The notes beneath the pieces are model-generated. The model was not told the origin of the DNA, searched no databases, and worked only from the letters and a program-made list of their open reading frames with translations. Below, piece after piece: positions 26,929 through 33,869 of a stretch of DNA of 64,000 bases (the stretch's first letter is position 1; each line of letters starts with the position of its first letter). The stretch comes from Lachnospiraceae bacterium (lineage in GTDB: Bacteria > Bacillota > Clostridia > Lachnospirales > Lachnospiraceae): positions 62,001 to 126,000 of the forward strand of contig JAFRYA010000003.1 in the NCBI GenBank assembly GCA_017441295.1, in the 5' to 3' direction. The position numbers and the translations under genes were made by a program.

Positions 26929-28246
26929 AATCCCAGCTATACGCGCTGTAGTACTGTACTCCGGCTACAGGCGGATTGCCTGTCTTGCCGTATATCAGTT
27001 CTGATACTGTTACCAGCTGATAACCATTCTCAACCAGCCATGGAACCAGCACATCCACAGCGTCCGCGGTCGACCCATAAATATTGTGCATAAGTATGAT
27101 AGAGCCATCCCGAACGTTATTCTTAACTATATCTATAACTGAGGCCGCGTCTCTGCTCTCCCAGTCTCTGGTGTCAATTGTCCAATAATATAATGCCTGA
27201 CCTTCATCAGCGCATATGTTTCTGATTGCTGATGTAGTCTCTCCTCCCGGAGATCTGAATGCCGATGGCCTGATCCCGCAGGCTCTTTCGATCGCGTCAT
27301 TTGCAGGAACAATATCATCCCATGTAACGCTGTCGCCCATATGTCTGTGATCATATGTATGGCAGCCTACTTCATGGCCTTCATCGACCATTCTCCTGAA
27401 CAGATATCCCAGATCATCTGCTTTGTCTCCCATCTGGAAAAATGTTGCGTAGCCGCCGTACTTATACAGCGTATTCAGGATGCGCTCCGTATATCCGCTG
27501 TAATCAGGGCCGTCATCAAAGGTCAGCGCGATCATCGGCAGGCTGTAATCAGCGCCGTTTTCACGCACGTTGATCATCTTCTTGTCCGTTTTGGCAGATA
27601 CATTCTGAGACCAGTCGGAATAATATTTATCCGTGAAGTCCTTATCATCATACTGTGTATATGTCCTGACTGAAAAGAAGTATTCAGTATCGTCTTCCAG
27701 TTCGGTCAAAGTATATGACGGCACCTTGAGTTCGACTGTCTGAGCGTCTTTGAAATCCTTATTCTTACTGTATCTAAGCTCATAAGCTGCAATGTTGGAT
27801 GCCTTATCCCATGAAACATAAATCGTGTCCGTGCCCTGAGCCTCTGCCGTAACAGTTTTAACACCTTCTGTCGGAGTATGATCCTTGACCACTACTTCTC
27901 CGGATTTGTATTCTCTGTGAAGGAAGCTGGTGACTGCCACAACCTTATATCTGTATACTGTGCCATATGAAAGTTTGTCGAAAACAACACTGGGAGTTTC
28001 ACCCGAGGCCACAGTTTCAACCAGCCTGAAATCTCCATTTCCTTCGGCCTGGTAAACCTCGTAATACCATCTGTCCACTTCTATTTCCCAGCTGATGTTC
28101 TGCGTGAGACCATCCGTTTCAACCTTAAGGCCTGATACCGGGTGGATGGTGGTGTATTTGGTATGGACGTAGTTAGCCGCACCTGCCAGTCCGATCAGGA
28201 TCACCAATATCAAGTTTACTATTAACAGCCTTTTAATCTTTTTCAT
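26927..28246 (-). CDS. membrane-anchored polysaccharide deacetylase with two fibronectin type III-like domains
   Basis: Carbohydrate esterase family 4 enzyme expected to act outside the cell on N-acetylated wall polymers such as peptidoglycan. The 439 residues comprise an N-terminal membrane anchor (about residues 6-26), two fibronectin type III-like domains (about 36-120 and 127-215), and a NodB domain (about 235-425). Catalytic motifs visible are LTFDDGPD with the metal Asp, HTYDHRHMG with the metal His pair, FRSPGG, a DTRDW segment and LMHN. The RSPGG motif differs slightly from the usual RxPyG. It ends against the tRNA-Glu terminator; upstream is the cold shock gene terminator. Confidence 0.88.
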   Translation of the reverse strand: MKKIKRLLIVNLILVILIGLAGAANYVHTKYTTIHPVSGLKVETDGLTQNISWEIEVDRWYYEVYQAEGNGDFRLVETVASGETPSVVFDKLSYGTVYRYKVVAVTSFLHREYKSGEVVVKDHTPTEGVKTVTAEAQGTDTIYVSWDKASNIAAYELRYSKNKDFKDAQTVELKVPSYTLTELEDDTEYFFSVRTYTQYDDKDFTDKYYSDWSQNVSAKTDKKMINVRENGADYSLPMIALTFDDGPDYSGYTERILNTLYKYGGYATFFQMGDKADDLGYLFRRMVDEGHEVGCHTYDHRHMGDSVTWDDIVPANDAIERACGIRPSAFRSPGGETTSAIRNICADEGQALYYWTIDTRDWESRDAASVIDIVKNNVRDGSIILMHNIYGSTADAVDVLVPWLVENGYQLVTVSELIYGKTGNPPVAGVQYYSAYSWD

Positions 28247-28280
28247 ATCTGAGTATTATACGGCAATTTTGGCCAATAGA

Positions 28281-28306
28281 AAAGGGCTGTCTGCAAATGA
28301 CAGCCC
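28281..28306 (-). terminator. terminator after the cold shock gene
   Basis: Minus strand GGGCTGTC / GACAGCCC stem with a 7-nt loop followed by TTTTCT, located 57 nt after the csp stop. Confidence 0.85.
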
Positions 28307-28362
28307 GATTTATAATCAGTTATAGTATCCTAAGAGGCTAGTGCCGATTATAACATCGTAGT

Positions 28363-28563
28363 TTACAGCTTGGTAACGTTCGTTGCCTGAGGGCCCTTCT
28401 CGCCTTCAACTACATCAAATTCTACTTCAGCGCCTTCCTCAAGAGTCTTAAATCCCTCCATGTTAAGTCCTGAATAGTGTACGAAAATATCTCTTCCTGC
28501 TTCGTCACAGATAAATCCATAGCCCTTCTGATTGTTGAACCATTTAACTGTTCCCTTTTGCAT
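28363..28563 (-). CDS. cold shock protein, CspA family
   Basis: A 66-residue single-stranded nucleic acid binding protein made of one cold shock domain. It has [15 protein letters not shown] (RNP1) and DIFVHYS (RNP2), with the usual aromatic residues. It acts as an RNA chaperone that melts structured mRNA. The start at 28563 is preferred because GGAGG lies 8 nt before it; an in-frame start 15 nt upstream would include the ribosome site. The mRNA leader is only about 45 nt, shorter than the regulated leaders of E. coli csp genes. Confidence 0.95.
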   Translation of the reverse strand: MQKGTVKWFNNQKGYGFICDEAGRDIFVHYSGLNMEGFKTLEEGAEVEFDVVEGEKGPQATNVTKL

Positions 28564-28616
28564 TGCAAAAACCTCCAATGAGACATTAGTTTATTCGGTA
28601 AAATTAACCTTGTGAG

Positions 28617-28645
28617 AATTTACCACAATTAACATACAGTGTCAA
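28617..28645 (-). promoter_or_regulatory. promoter of the cold shock gene
   Basis: Minus strand TTGACA (28640-28645), 17 bp spacer, TAAATT (28617-28622). Confidence 0.8.
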
Positions 28646-28742
28646 TAAAACTGGCATGCATATTTTAGGTATTTTTTTAGTACGAGTTAGATGGTGGCAA
28701 CCATGTTTTTTTTGTATTATAAGCGTTTTTAGGCAAAAAGAT

Positions 28743-28764
28743 AGGGCGGGTAAAAACCCGCCCT
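28743..28764 (-). terminator. terminator after the cupin gene
   Basis: AGGGCGGGT / ACCCGCCCT stem with a 4-nt loop, followed on the minus strand by ATCTTTTTG. It begins 20 nt after the cupin stop. Confidence 0.88.
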
Positions 28765-28784
28765 AAATGTTAATTTGTCAAGAT

Positions 28785-29141
28785 TTAAGCCTGTGGCGGT
28801 AACAGAACTACCAGCATCTGAGCTGTGTCAGGACCTACGTTGGTAACGCACTTTGGTGAGCCACCTGCAATGTGAACGCTGTCACCAGCCTCAAGGATGG
28901 TCTCAACGCCGTCTTCGCCTTTGAACTTCATTGTGCCATGAAGAATATAGTAGATTGATTCAGCAGGATTTGCTGCGAACTCTGTGCCGCCGCCTGCCGG
29001 AAGGAAATGTGTTAAACCATTGATCAGTCTTCCGCCATCAACATCTGCAGGGTCATGAAGTCTTGTGCATTTGCACTCATTATGACCTGGAGCAGTGTAA
29101 GTATAGTAACCGTCTTTTTTTGTAACTTTGTATCCAGCCAT
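28785..29141 (-). CDS. small cupin-domain protein
   Basis: A 118-residue single cupin domain protein of unknown substrate. The core beta-barrel is visible from about residue 45 to 115: ESIYYILHGTMKFKGEDG, then ILEAGDSVHIAGGSPKCVTNVG. The usual metal-binding GxxxxxHxH pattern of motif 1 is not intact, since only one His (LHG) is present, so metal binding is uncertain. No signal peptide is seen. It is a single-gene unit with a terminator after it; the leader contains the perfect small palindrome GACGG-GAAA-CCGTC at 29171-29184. Confidence 0.7.
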   Translation of the reverse strand: MAGYKVTKKDGYYTYTAPGHNECKCTRLHDPADVDGGRLINGLTHFLPAGGGTEFAANPAESIYYILHGTMKFKGEDGVETILEAGDSVHIAGGSPKCVTNVGPDTAQMLVVLLPPQA

Positions 29142-29216
29142 TTTACACCTCTTATAAATTAAATATTTTTGACGGTTTCCCGTCTTTTCGCCAATATTTT
29201 AATCCTTTTTTTATAG

Positions 29217-29245
29217 TTGGTCAATAGCATTTACGGCTGTAATAT
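29217..29245 (+). promoter_or_regulatory. promoter of the zinc-ribbon protein gene
   Basis: TTGGTC (29217-29222), 17 bp spacer, TAATAT (29240-29245). The -35 is weak and the -10 is good. Confidence 0.6.
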
Positions 29246-29285
29246 GTTAATATGTATTTAACAAAAAACATAGGAGGTGTTTTTC

Positions 29286-29696
29286 ATGCCAAATCAATAT
29301 CGTGTTGTTTGTCCAAAATGCGGAAAGGCCGCCAACGTTCCTGTAGGTCCTCAGTATACTTGCTCATGCGGCAGTGTAAACGCTACCCCTCAGGGAGGCC
29401 TGCTCTATATTTATAGAATGGGTAACTTTGTAGGCGCTGCTATCGGAATGAGCATTTACCTGAACGAGAATCCTGTAGGTGCCATCGCAAATAAAGAAAC
29501 TGTCTGCATCCCTCTGGGATACGGCACATACAAACTGCATATGGCTCACGGCCCAAGCAGAAAGTGCAATGATCCTGTTTTCGAGATTTCAGCTGCCAAT
29601 CCTGTAGTATATATGAAAGCTCACATTAAACCTGGTGCTTTCACAAATACTATTCTTATCGATCCATGCGCAGCCAGCGAGATGCCGGGCGTATAA
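29286..29696 (+). CDS. zinc-ribbon protein with a beta-sandwich domain, function unknown
   Basis: A 136-residue soluble protein. Residues about 6-32 form a zinc ribbon with CPKCGKAANV and a CSCG pair. The rest, with VGAAIGMSIYLNENPVGAI and a late hydrophobic VVYMKAHIKPG segment, looks like a compact beta domain of the kind found in DUF2846-like proteins, which often present a short carrier or binding surface. I do not recognise a specific family. AGGAGG is 8 nt before the ATG at 29286, so a nearby upstream start is unlikely. It has its own promoter and a strong terminator and no functional neighbours. Confidence 0.7.
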   Translation: MPNQYRVVCPKCGKAANVPVGPQYTCSCGSVNATPQGGLLYIYRMGNFVGAAIGMSIYLNENPVGAIANKETVCIPLGYGTYKLHMAHGPSRKCNDPVFEISAANPVVYMKAHIKPGAFTNTILIDPCAASEMPGV

Positions 29697-29707
29697 AGCA
29701 AAATTAA

Positions 29708-29744
29708 ACCCTCCTTTCCTAACCGGAAGGGAGGGTATTTTTTG
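29708..29744 (+). terminator. terminator after the zinc-ribbon gene
   Basis: ACCCTCC-TTTCC / GGAA-GGGAGGGT stem followed by ATTTTTTG. It lies between two convergent genes and could also stop proS on the minus strand, where the run is less T-rich. Confidence 0.8.
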
Positions 29745-29764
29745 TTATGTCTCAAAGGCCGGTA

Positions 29765-31498
29765 TTAGCCGCGGCGCTCAGCGTTAACTAAATCAATCGC
29801 GTTTTGCTCAGCCTCTTCAACTGTATATTCAACAATGTCGCCGCCGCGTCTGAGCTTGTACTCGACTATTCCGTCAGCAGCCTTCTTGCCGACAGTGATC
29901 CTGATCGGGATTCCCAGGAGGTCTGCATCTTTGAACTTAACTCCTGCTCTCTCATCCCTCTCATCCATCATCACTTCCAGACCTGCTGCCTGCAGATCTT
30001 CATAAAGCTTTTCTGCCAGGTTCATCTGGGTCTCGTCTTTAATATTTACCACATCAATTACAACATGATACGGAGCTACGCTGATAGGCCAGATGATTCC
30101 GTTGTCATCGTGATGCTGCTCAACGATGGCTGCCATTGTTCTGGTAACGCCGATGCCATAGCATCCCATAACAACAGGGCGCTCCTGCTGGTTCTCGTCT
30201 TTGTAGTACAGGCCCATTGGAACTGAATATTTGGTGTGAAGCTTGAATACTTGGCCAACTTCGATGCCCATAGCCTTTTTAACCGGCTTTCCGCATACAG
30301 GACATGGATCACCTTCCTGAAGAAGCTTGATATCCTTAACGATGTCACCCTTGTAATCACGTCCGTAATTAACATTTATAAGATGGTGATCAGCCTCGCA
30401 TGCGCCTGCGCACATGTTCTTAAGGCCCACCAGTTCTGAATCCACGATAATGGTGCAGTCATGCAGGCCTACAGGACCGGTGAATCCGCCTACACAGCCT
30501 GTAACAGCGCCCATTTTGGCTTCATCAGCCATGGTGAGGGCATACTCCGGAATATCCAGTGCGTTGACGATCTTGGTCTCGTTAACCTGTCTGTCTCCTC
30601 TGATGAATGCAGCTACATATTTAACCGGGTCATCATCGCTGACCTGTACCTGATACAGCAGAGCCTTTATGCTCTTCTCCTGCGGGATTCCCAGGAAATC
30701 ACATACTGCTTCGATGGATTTTGTCCCCGGAGTCAGGACCTTCTCGAGTGGCTTCTCTGCTTCCTGCTCGGCCGGTGCGTCCTTAACGTCAGCCTTCTCA
30801 GCTGTGGCAGCCATATCGCAGCTCTCGCAATAAAGGATTTCTTCTTCACCTACATCGCACAGAGCGCAGAACTCGTGTGAACCGCTGCCTCCGATAGCAC
30901 CGGAGTCAGCCTCAACTGGTCTGTATGTCAGGCCGCATCTGTCAAATATCCTGGAATAAGCGTTGTACATATTCCAATATGACTTATCGAGTCCTTCTTC
31001 ATCACGGTCAAATGAATAGTTGTCCTTCATGATGAACTCACGGCTCCTGATAAGGCCGAAACGAGGACGTGCCTCATCACGGTACTTGGTCTGGATCTGG
31101 TAAAGGTTGACCGGAAGCTGTCTGTATGAACTGATATTCTGACGGACAATGTCCGTGAAAACTTCTTCATGTGTAGGTCCCAGGCAGAACTCTCTCTGAT
31201 TGCGGTCCTTGATTCTCCACATCTCAGGTCCGTAAGCTGCCCATCTGCCGCTCTCCTGCCACAGCTCAGCCGGCTGGAGCGCGCTCATCTGGATTTCCTG
31301 GGCTCCTGCATTGTCCATTTCTTCGCGGACGATATTTTCTATCTTATGAAGGGTCCTGGTTCCGAGCGGCATGAATCCGTAGATACCTGCTGCCAGTTTT
31401 CTGATGAAGCCTGCTCTCAGCAGAAGAACGTGAGAAGCGATCTCTGCTTCCGCCGGAACCTCCCTCAGTGTGTAAAGATACATTTGCGATGCTTTCAT
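29765..31498 (-). CDS. proS: prolyl-tRNA synthetase, bacterial type with editing domain
   Basis: Class II aminoacyl-tRNA synthetase that charges tRNA-Pro. The 577-residue protein is the bacterial form: motif 1 near RKIENI-like residues 50-70, motif 2 YRDEARPRFGLIRSREFIMKD (two adjacent parts, about 138-158), an inserted YbaK-like editing domain (about 225-400) that removes Ala mischarged on tRNA-Pro, motif 3 MGCYGIGVTRTMAAI, and a C-terminal anticodon-binding domain. A promoter is visible 40 nt upstream of the start, and AAAGGA lies about 8 nt before the ATG. Confidence 0.96.
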   Translation of the reverse strand: MKASQMYLYTLREVPAEAEIASHVLLLRAGFIRKLAAGIYGFMPLGTRTLHKIENIVREEMDNAGAQEIQMSALQPAELWQESGRWAAYGPEMWRIKDRNQREFCLGPTHEEVFTDIVRQNISSYRQLPVNLYQIQTKYRDEARPRFGLIRSREFIMKDNYSFDRDEEGLDKSYWNMYNAYSRIFDRCGLTYRPVEADSGAIGGSGSHEFCALCDVGEEEILYCESCDMAATAEKADVKDAPAEQEAEKPLEKVLTPGTKSIEAVCDFLGIPQEKSIKALLYQVQVSDDDPVKYVAAFIRGDRQVNETKIVNALDIPEYALTMADEAKMGAVTGCVGGFTGPVGLHDCTIIVDSELVGLKNMCAGACEADHHLINVNYGRDYKGDIVKDIKLLQEGDPCPVCGKPVKKAMGIEVGQVFKLHTKYSVPMGLYYKDENQQERPVVMGCYGIGVTRTMAAIVEQHHDDNGIIWPISVAPYHVVIDVVNIKDETQMNLAEKLYEDLQAAGLEVMMDERDERAGVKFKDADLLGIPIRITVGKKAADGIVEYKLRRGGDIVEYTVEEAEQNAIDLVNAERRG

Positions 31499-31536
31499 AA
31501 TATGTTTTTCCTTTCAAATCAAATAACAACCTGTTT

Positions 31537-31565
31537 ATTTTAAGTTAATATTCCAAATAATACAA
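31537..31565 (-). promoter_or_regulatory. candidate promoter of proS
   Basis: Minus strand TTGTAT (31560-31565), 17 bp spacer, TAAAAT (31537-31542). It overlaps the region just after the hslO stop. No T-box leader is visible in the short leader. Confidence 0.5.
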
Positions 31566-31574
31566 GCAGTTATC

Positions 31575-32501
31575 CTACTCTTCCGTGTCTCCTAAGATGC
31601 CGATCTTCCTGGCGCCGGACTTGATCCTGGCCACTCTCAGCAGTTCTTTGATCTCGTCAACCGTATAAGTATAATCCGAGTTGCAGAAATGGCATTTGAC
31701 TGTTACGTCCTGTCCGTCGTCGATAATGGACTGAAGCTCTTCCTTGCCCATGCTGATCAGCGCTTTGGCAATATGATCTTTAGAGCAATTGCATAAAAAT
31801 CTGGTCGTCAGTTTGTCATTTATTACCAATCCAAATTCTCCCAGCACGCTTTCCAGAATATCTTCCGGAGTCATGCCGTCTTCCATCATAGAAGTAACTG
31901 ACCTGATGCTGCCCAGCTTCTGCTCTAATTTCTCAATAAGTTCATCGGCAATGCCCGGCATAACCTGGATAATAAATCCGCCGGCTTCTTTCACTGTATT
32001 ATCGCGGTTCATGAGCACACCCAGAGCAACACTGCTCGGAGTCTGCTCAGACTTGGCGAAATAATAAGTCAGATCCTCGGCCACCTCAGAAGTGCCCAGA
32101 GGGGTCTGGCTGACATAAGGCTCCTTAAGGCCCAGATCCTTGATTACAGTTAATTCTCCATATCCGATGGCTGCACCTACATCCAGCTTGCCTGCGTAAT
32201 TAGCAGGGATCAGCACCAACGGATTATTTGCAAAACCCTTAACGTTTCCGTGGGAATCTGCTGTAACGGTAAGCGCTCCCACAGGACCGTCGCCCTGCAT
32301 CTTAAGGGTCAGTATATCCTTCTCGCCCTTCATCATAACGCCCATCATGGCACCTGCGGAAAGCAGACGTCCAAGGGCTGCTGTGACGACCGGGCTGGTA
32401 TTGTGTCTCTGTCTGGCCTCTTCCACCAGTTCCGTGGACTTGATGGCGAAGGCTCTGATCTTCAGATTTGCTGCTGTAGCTCTGACAATATAATCACTCA
32501 T
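31575..32501 (-). CDS. hslO: Hsp33 redox-regulated chaperonin
   Basis: Holdase chaperone that is activated by oxidation and unfolding. The 308-residue protein has the N-terminal domain (VRATAANLKIRAFAI and ALGRLLSAGAMMGVMMKG) and a C-terminal zinc switch in which the four cysteines are intact: CNC near residue 240 and CHFC about 30 residues later. These bind zinc when reduced and form disulfides under oxidative stress. It stands divergent from the membrane-protein operon at 32638, with a perfect inverted repeat between them. For an anaerobe this would be part of defence against oxygen. Confidence 0.95.
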   Translation of the reverse strand: MSDYIVRATAANLKIRAFAIKSTELVEEARQRHNTSPVVTAALGRLLSAGAMMGVMMKGEKDILTLKMQGDGPVGALTVTADSHGNVKGFANNPLVLIPANYAGKLDVGAAIGYGELTVIKDLGLKEPYVSQTPLGTSEVAEDLTYYFAKSEQTPSSVALGVLMNRDNTVKEAGGFIIQVMPGIADELIEKLEQKLGSIRSVTSMMEDGMTPEDILESVLGEFGLVINDKLTTRFLCNCSKDHIAKALISMGKEELQSIIDDGQDVTVKCHFCNSDYTYTVDEIKELLRVARIKSGARKIGILGDTEE

Positions 32502-32551
32502 TTTGTATTCCTCTTTTCATAGTGCATAGTATTATATTCCTTTTTCCTCAG

Positions 32552-32577
32552 ATTTGCCATTGTTTTATTTGGCAAAT
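32552..32577. promoter_or_regulatory. inverted repeat between divergent genes
   Basis: ATTTGCCA (32552-32559) and TGGCAAAT (32570-32577) are perfectly complementary with a 10-nt centre. It lies between hslO and the plus-strand membrane-protein operon, just upstream of the latter's -35 box. Possible operator; the binding protein is unknown. Confidence 0.45.
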
Positions 32578-32587
32578 GCCCATAGAG

Positions 32588-32616
32588 TTGCGGATTTGCG
32601 CGTTTTGCTTTATACT
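32588..32616 (+). promoter_or_regulatory. promoter of the membrane-protein/GH3 operon
   Basis: TTGCGG (32588-32593), 17 bp spacer, TATACT (32611-32616), 21 bp before the first start codon. Confidence 0.65.
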
Positions 32617-32637
32617 ATTAGATTACTGGAGGGAAAT

Positions 32638-33624
32638 ATGCATAAATCTATTAAGCAATACATCAAGAAAATCTCTGCCGTGAATCTCATTTTCCCGGTG
32701 ATAATCTGTATCATCATGGTGGTACTGCTTCTTGTCATTCCATCCAAAAACGTCTTTTCGCCTACTGAGGCCACGTCCATAGGGCAGATCAAAGAAATCT
32801 ACAGCAAGGACGAAGGCTATGTGGACTTCAGCATAGATGACCTGCTCTATACAGGCTATGATTACTATTCGGGATCTACTCCTGTTGCGTCTTATTATTA
32901 TTCAGTTGATGCCAACAGCGGCAGCCTGTGCGCCTTCTTCCTCATACCGCTTGAAAAAGGCCAGAACCCTCAGGAGGTCATAAATCATTATTCTGCCAAG
33001 GCTAAACTCGTAGATGATGACAAATATTTCAGCACATTCCTGGCTGCTTACGCATCAGACATCGGTTGGAGCACCCAGGGCCTGATCGAGGCCAGCGGCG
33101 GCTTCCTGGTCAGCGATCCTGATTACCATCCTGAAATATTCGTGATCACACGTATATTGATATATATCGTTCTGCTGCTCTGCGGCATTTCAATCCTGGC
33201 CAATATCATCGTATTCTTTGTGCCTCACCTGCATCACTCCTGCAGACGCCTCAGAATCTTCGGTCTGGACGGCAGCGATGTTTCATACATTGACAGGGAG
33301 CTGGTCAAGAACGTTGTTATCGAAGAAGACAATATCGTCGTAACCGATCATTTCCTGGTCATCTTCGGCAAGAATGACCTGTGCATGGTGCCTCTGTTCA
33401 ACATCATCTGGACATACAGATACAACAGATGGCATCCTCTCCGCTCTAAAGATAAGATGAGCTATTCCATCAATATCATCACGAGCCCTAAGGATAAGAT
33501 AACTATGCACGGCTGCAAAAAGAAAAGCACTGATGCTGTCCTTAAATTCCTGGACGAGGAGTTCTCCCATATTACTGTCGGATACAGCGACGAGATAAGG
33601 GAAGAAATGGAAAAGCTGATATGA
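32638..33624 (+). CDS. membrane protein of unknown function with two transmembrane segments
   Basis: A 328-residue protein that I do not assign to a named family. Hydrophobic segments at about residues 15-35 and 172-195 frame an outside domain of about 135 residues, which is rich in Tyr and Asp. After the second span comes a cytoplasmic domain of about 130 residues with strand-turn-strand character (VVIEEDNIVVTDHFLVIF, then VPLFNIIWTYRYNR), which resembles a pleckstrin-homology-like fold. GGAGG is 5 nt before the chosen ATG. Its stop overlaps the next gene as ATGA, and a glycoside hydrolase follows, so it may take part in glycan sensing or export. That role is only inferred from context. Confidence 0.7.
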   Translation: MHKSIKQYIKKISAVNLIFPVIICIIMVVLLLVIPSKNVFSPTEATSIGQIKEIYSKDEGYVDFSIDDLLYTGYDYYSGSTPVASYYYSVDANSGSLCAFFLIPLEKGQNPQEVINHYSAKAKLVDDDKYFSTFLAAYASDIGWSTQGLIEASGGFLVSDPDYHPEIFVITRILIYIVLLLCGISILANIIVFFVPHLHHSCRRLRIFGLDGSDVSYIDRELVKNVVIEEDNIVVTDHFLVIFGKNDLCMVPLFNIIWTYRYNRWHPLRSKDKMSYSINIITSPKDKITMHGCKKKSTDAVLKFLDEEFSHITVGYSDEIREEMEKLI

Positions 33625-33869
33625 AAAAGTTCAAACAGATACTGGCAATAATAACTATTGTTTTACTGGCAGGCCTTTATATCGCCACGCTGGTCCTCGC
33701 GATCATCGGCAACGAGCATACAAACGGCTGGTTTATGGCCTGTATTTTCGCGACTATAGTTGTCCCGATCATCATGTGGGTAATCCAATGGCTGTACAAG
33801 ATGGTCAAGAAGAAAGCTTCTGAAAACCCAGTTCAGCCTGAAGAGGAAGCAAACGATGAGCAACGTTAA
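33621..33869 (+). CDS. small membrane protein with two predicted spans
   Basis: An 82-residue protein with two hydrophobic segments, about residues 7-29 and 36-58, separated by a short GNEHTNGW turn and followed by a charged tail rich in Lys and Glu. The N- and C-termini are probably cytoplasmic. It overlaps its upstream neighbour by 4 nt (ATGA) and the downstream glycoside hydrolase by 14 nt, so all three are translated from one mRNA. Function unknown; it might be an accessory subunit of the preceding membrane protein. Confidence 0.65.
   Translation: MKKFKQILAIITIVLLAGLYIATLVLAIIGNEHTNGWFMACIFATIVVPIIMWVIQWLYKMVKKKASENPVQPEEEANDEQR

Noticed and set aside
31499-31574. T-box leader before proS
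   Set aside because: The leader is under 50 nt and lacks the specifier stem and the T-box sequence.
33283-33570. Minus-strand frame of 95 codons within the membrane protein gene
   Set aside because: Antisense to a gene with good ribosome site, promoter and translational coupling; no support for coding.
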